DNA of 44,773 bases from an uncultured Gilliamella sp. (GTDB lineage Bacteria; Pseudomonadota; Gammaproteobacteria; Enterobacterales; Orbaceae): NCBI GenBank assembly GCA_945271295.1, contig CALYPG010000023.1, positions 1 through 44,773 of the forward strand. Reading direction: 5' to 3'. The position numbers and the translations under genes are program-made. Under the pieces are notes generated by a model that was not told the DNA's origin, did no database searches, and was given only the letters and a program-made list of their open reading frames with translations. Below, in pieces: positions 43,873-44,773 of the stretch (the stretch's first letter is position 1; each line of letters opens with the position of its first letter).

Positions 43873-44754
43873 ATGTTTTTTTTATCAAAGTTATTCAAAG
43901 CAAAAAGTACAAAATCACAAACCGTAAATAATTGGCTACACGAATATATAAAAATCTTAGCGGAACGTAATTTAAAACCTAAAACAATTGAAATTAAAAC
44001 GTATTTAATAAAAGTGATTCGACAAAATATTGGTGAAAAACTGGTTAGTCAAATTACCCCTTTCGATATATCTCAATTAATCAAAATATACACCGACCAA
44101 AATAAAGCACCATCAGCTAAATGTATGTATCACTTATTAAAAGATGTATTTAGAGAAGCGTATGCCCAAGGATGGAATGATAAAAATCCTACTGACCCAA
44201 TAAAATGCCCAAAGGTTGTTGTTAAACGTAGCCGTATGACATTAAACGAATTCAAAAAGATTTTAAATGAAGCTGACAGGACAGGAAATAAACTTATGCA
44301 CGATGCAATGATGTTGGCACTAGTAACCGGCCAACGTCGTTCTGATATCGCTGCAATGAAAAAATCAAATATTAAACGAAATTATTTACTGATTAATCAG
44401 TACAAAACTGGGGCAAAAATAGCATTACCAATAAAATTACAATGCAAAAAAATAGGAACGAGTTTGCTTGACATTATTCAAGCAAGCCACAACGATTATT
44501 TAATCAGTCGCCATAATAAACAAATAAAATTAGAAGACATAACCCGCCAATTTGCTCGATTACGCGATAGAGTATTTAAAAAAGACTATTGGACCGGAAC
44601 CCCAACCACATTTCATGAAATACGCTCACTTGCTGAAAGGCTATACCGAGAACAACGAATAGATACCATGACACTATTAGGTCACAAATCACAAGCAATG
44701 ACCGACCGCTATAATGATAGCAGAGGCAGGGAATGGAAATATTTAAAAATATAA
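43873..44754 (+). CDS. Tyrosine recombinase, lambda-type
   Basis: This 293-aa site-specific recombinase has a core-binding (SAM-like) domain at about residues 18-100 (LHEYIKILAERNLKPKTIEI) and the catalytic domain after it. Catalytic residues are Arg in VTGQRRSDIAAM, His-x-x-Arg in FHEIRSLAERLYR, His in TLLGHKSQAM and Tyr in TDRYNDSRG. Lambda Int is about 356 aa; the N-terminal arm-binding domain seems absent. The start is supported by GAGGGAA. It probably belongs to a second element that runs past the window end. Confidence 0.88.
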   Translation: MFFLSKLFKAKSTKSQTVNNWLHEYIKILAERNLKPKTIEIKTYLIKVIRQNIGEKLVSQITPFDISQLIKIYTDQNKAPSAKCMYHLLKDVFREAYAQGWNDKNPTDPIKCPKVVVKRSRMTLNEFKKILNEADRTGNKLMHDAMMLALVTGQRRSDIAAMKKSNIKRNYLLINQYKTGAKIALPIKLQCKKIGTSLLDIIQASHNDYLISRHNKQIKLEDITRQFARLRDRVFKKDYWTGTPTTFHEIRSLAERLYREQRIDTMTLLGHKSQAMTDRYNDSRGREWKYLKI

Positions 44755-44773
44755 CCTATTTATGAGGTAGGTG

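Overview
The window is low-GC DNA from a gammaproteobacterium. The gene order aroK-damX-dam-rpe-gph-trpS is the E. coli order, apart from a missing aroB. The E. coli-type metG, mrp, glyA, uup and ssrA genes, the ANDENYALAA tmRNA tag and the strong AT bias together suggest Orbaceae (Gilliamella-like insect-gut symbionts). The lineage is my inference; no marker was searched.

Layout. (1) 1-1890 is an IS graveyard: an orphan small gene, an IS3-family element whose orfA is cut by the end of a second related IS, and an IS30-family tail. (2) 1891-25114 is mostly core chromosome. It holds metG, mrp, a DUF486 membrane protein, tpx, sotB, uup, a 723-aa membrane protein of unknown role, glyA, a secreted adhesin-like protein, an LTA-synthase-type sulfatase, an RhtB-type exporter and kdsD. 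These are followed by the aroK-damX-dam-rpe-gph-trpS cluster and trkA. (3) 25115-28770 carries a copper-chaperone-like protein, a cyclophilin-like exported protein, a hydrolase remnant, and the divergent pair nepI / LysR regulator. (4) About 28870-38410 is a P4-like integrative element lying against the 3' end of ssrA. It has a DUF4102-type integrase, an AlpA regulator, a Rha-like protein, a ribbon-helix-helix regulator, several small overlapping genes and a P4-alpha-type primase-helicase. (5) 38411-38775 is ssrA itself. (6) 38840-43720 is an accessory island: a dehydrogenase remnant, the tail of a broken gene and five exported proteins, two with SH3-like regions and one DUF3828-like. The arrangement looks like orphan immunity genes left after loss of a toxin. 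(7) 43873-44754 is a second tyrosine recombinase, and the window ends just after it.

The most interesting part is the P4-like element. It has two clusters of the 8-bp iteron GTGAACAC. The right cluster (36687-36800) has iterons at an exact 10-bp period on both sides of a 58-bp A/T tract and looks like a replication origin. The left cluster (29127-29230) lies just beyond the terminator of the alpha gene and resembles a crr-type site. A roughly 60-bp imperfect inverted repeat, a motif repeated four times on one strand, and several operator-like palindromes add regulatory structure. I see no capsid-size or other helper-exploiting genes, so it may be a minimal P4-type replicon or satellite.

Other observations are a roughly 43-bp repeat dispersed in three intergenic regions, a leftward terminator upstream of uup, a TTG start for dam, and several strong hairpins.
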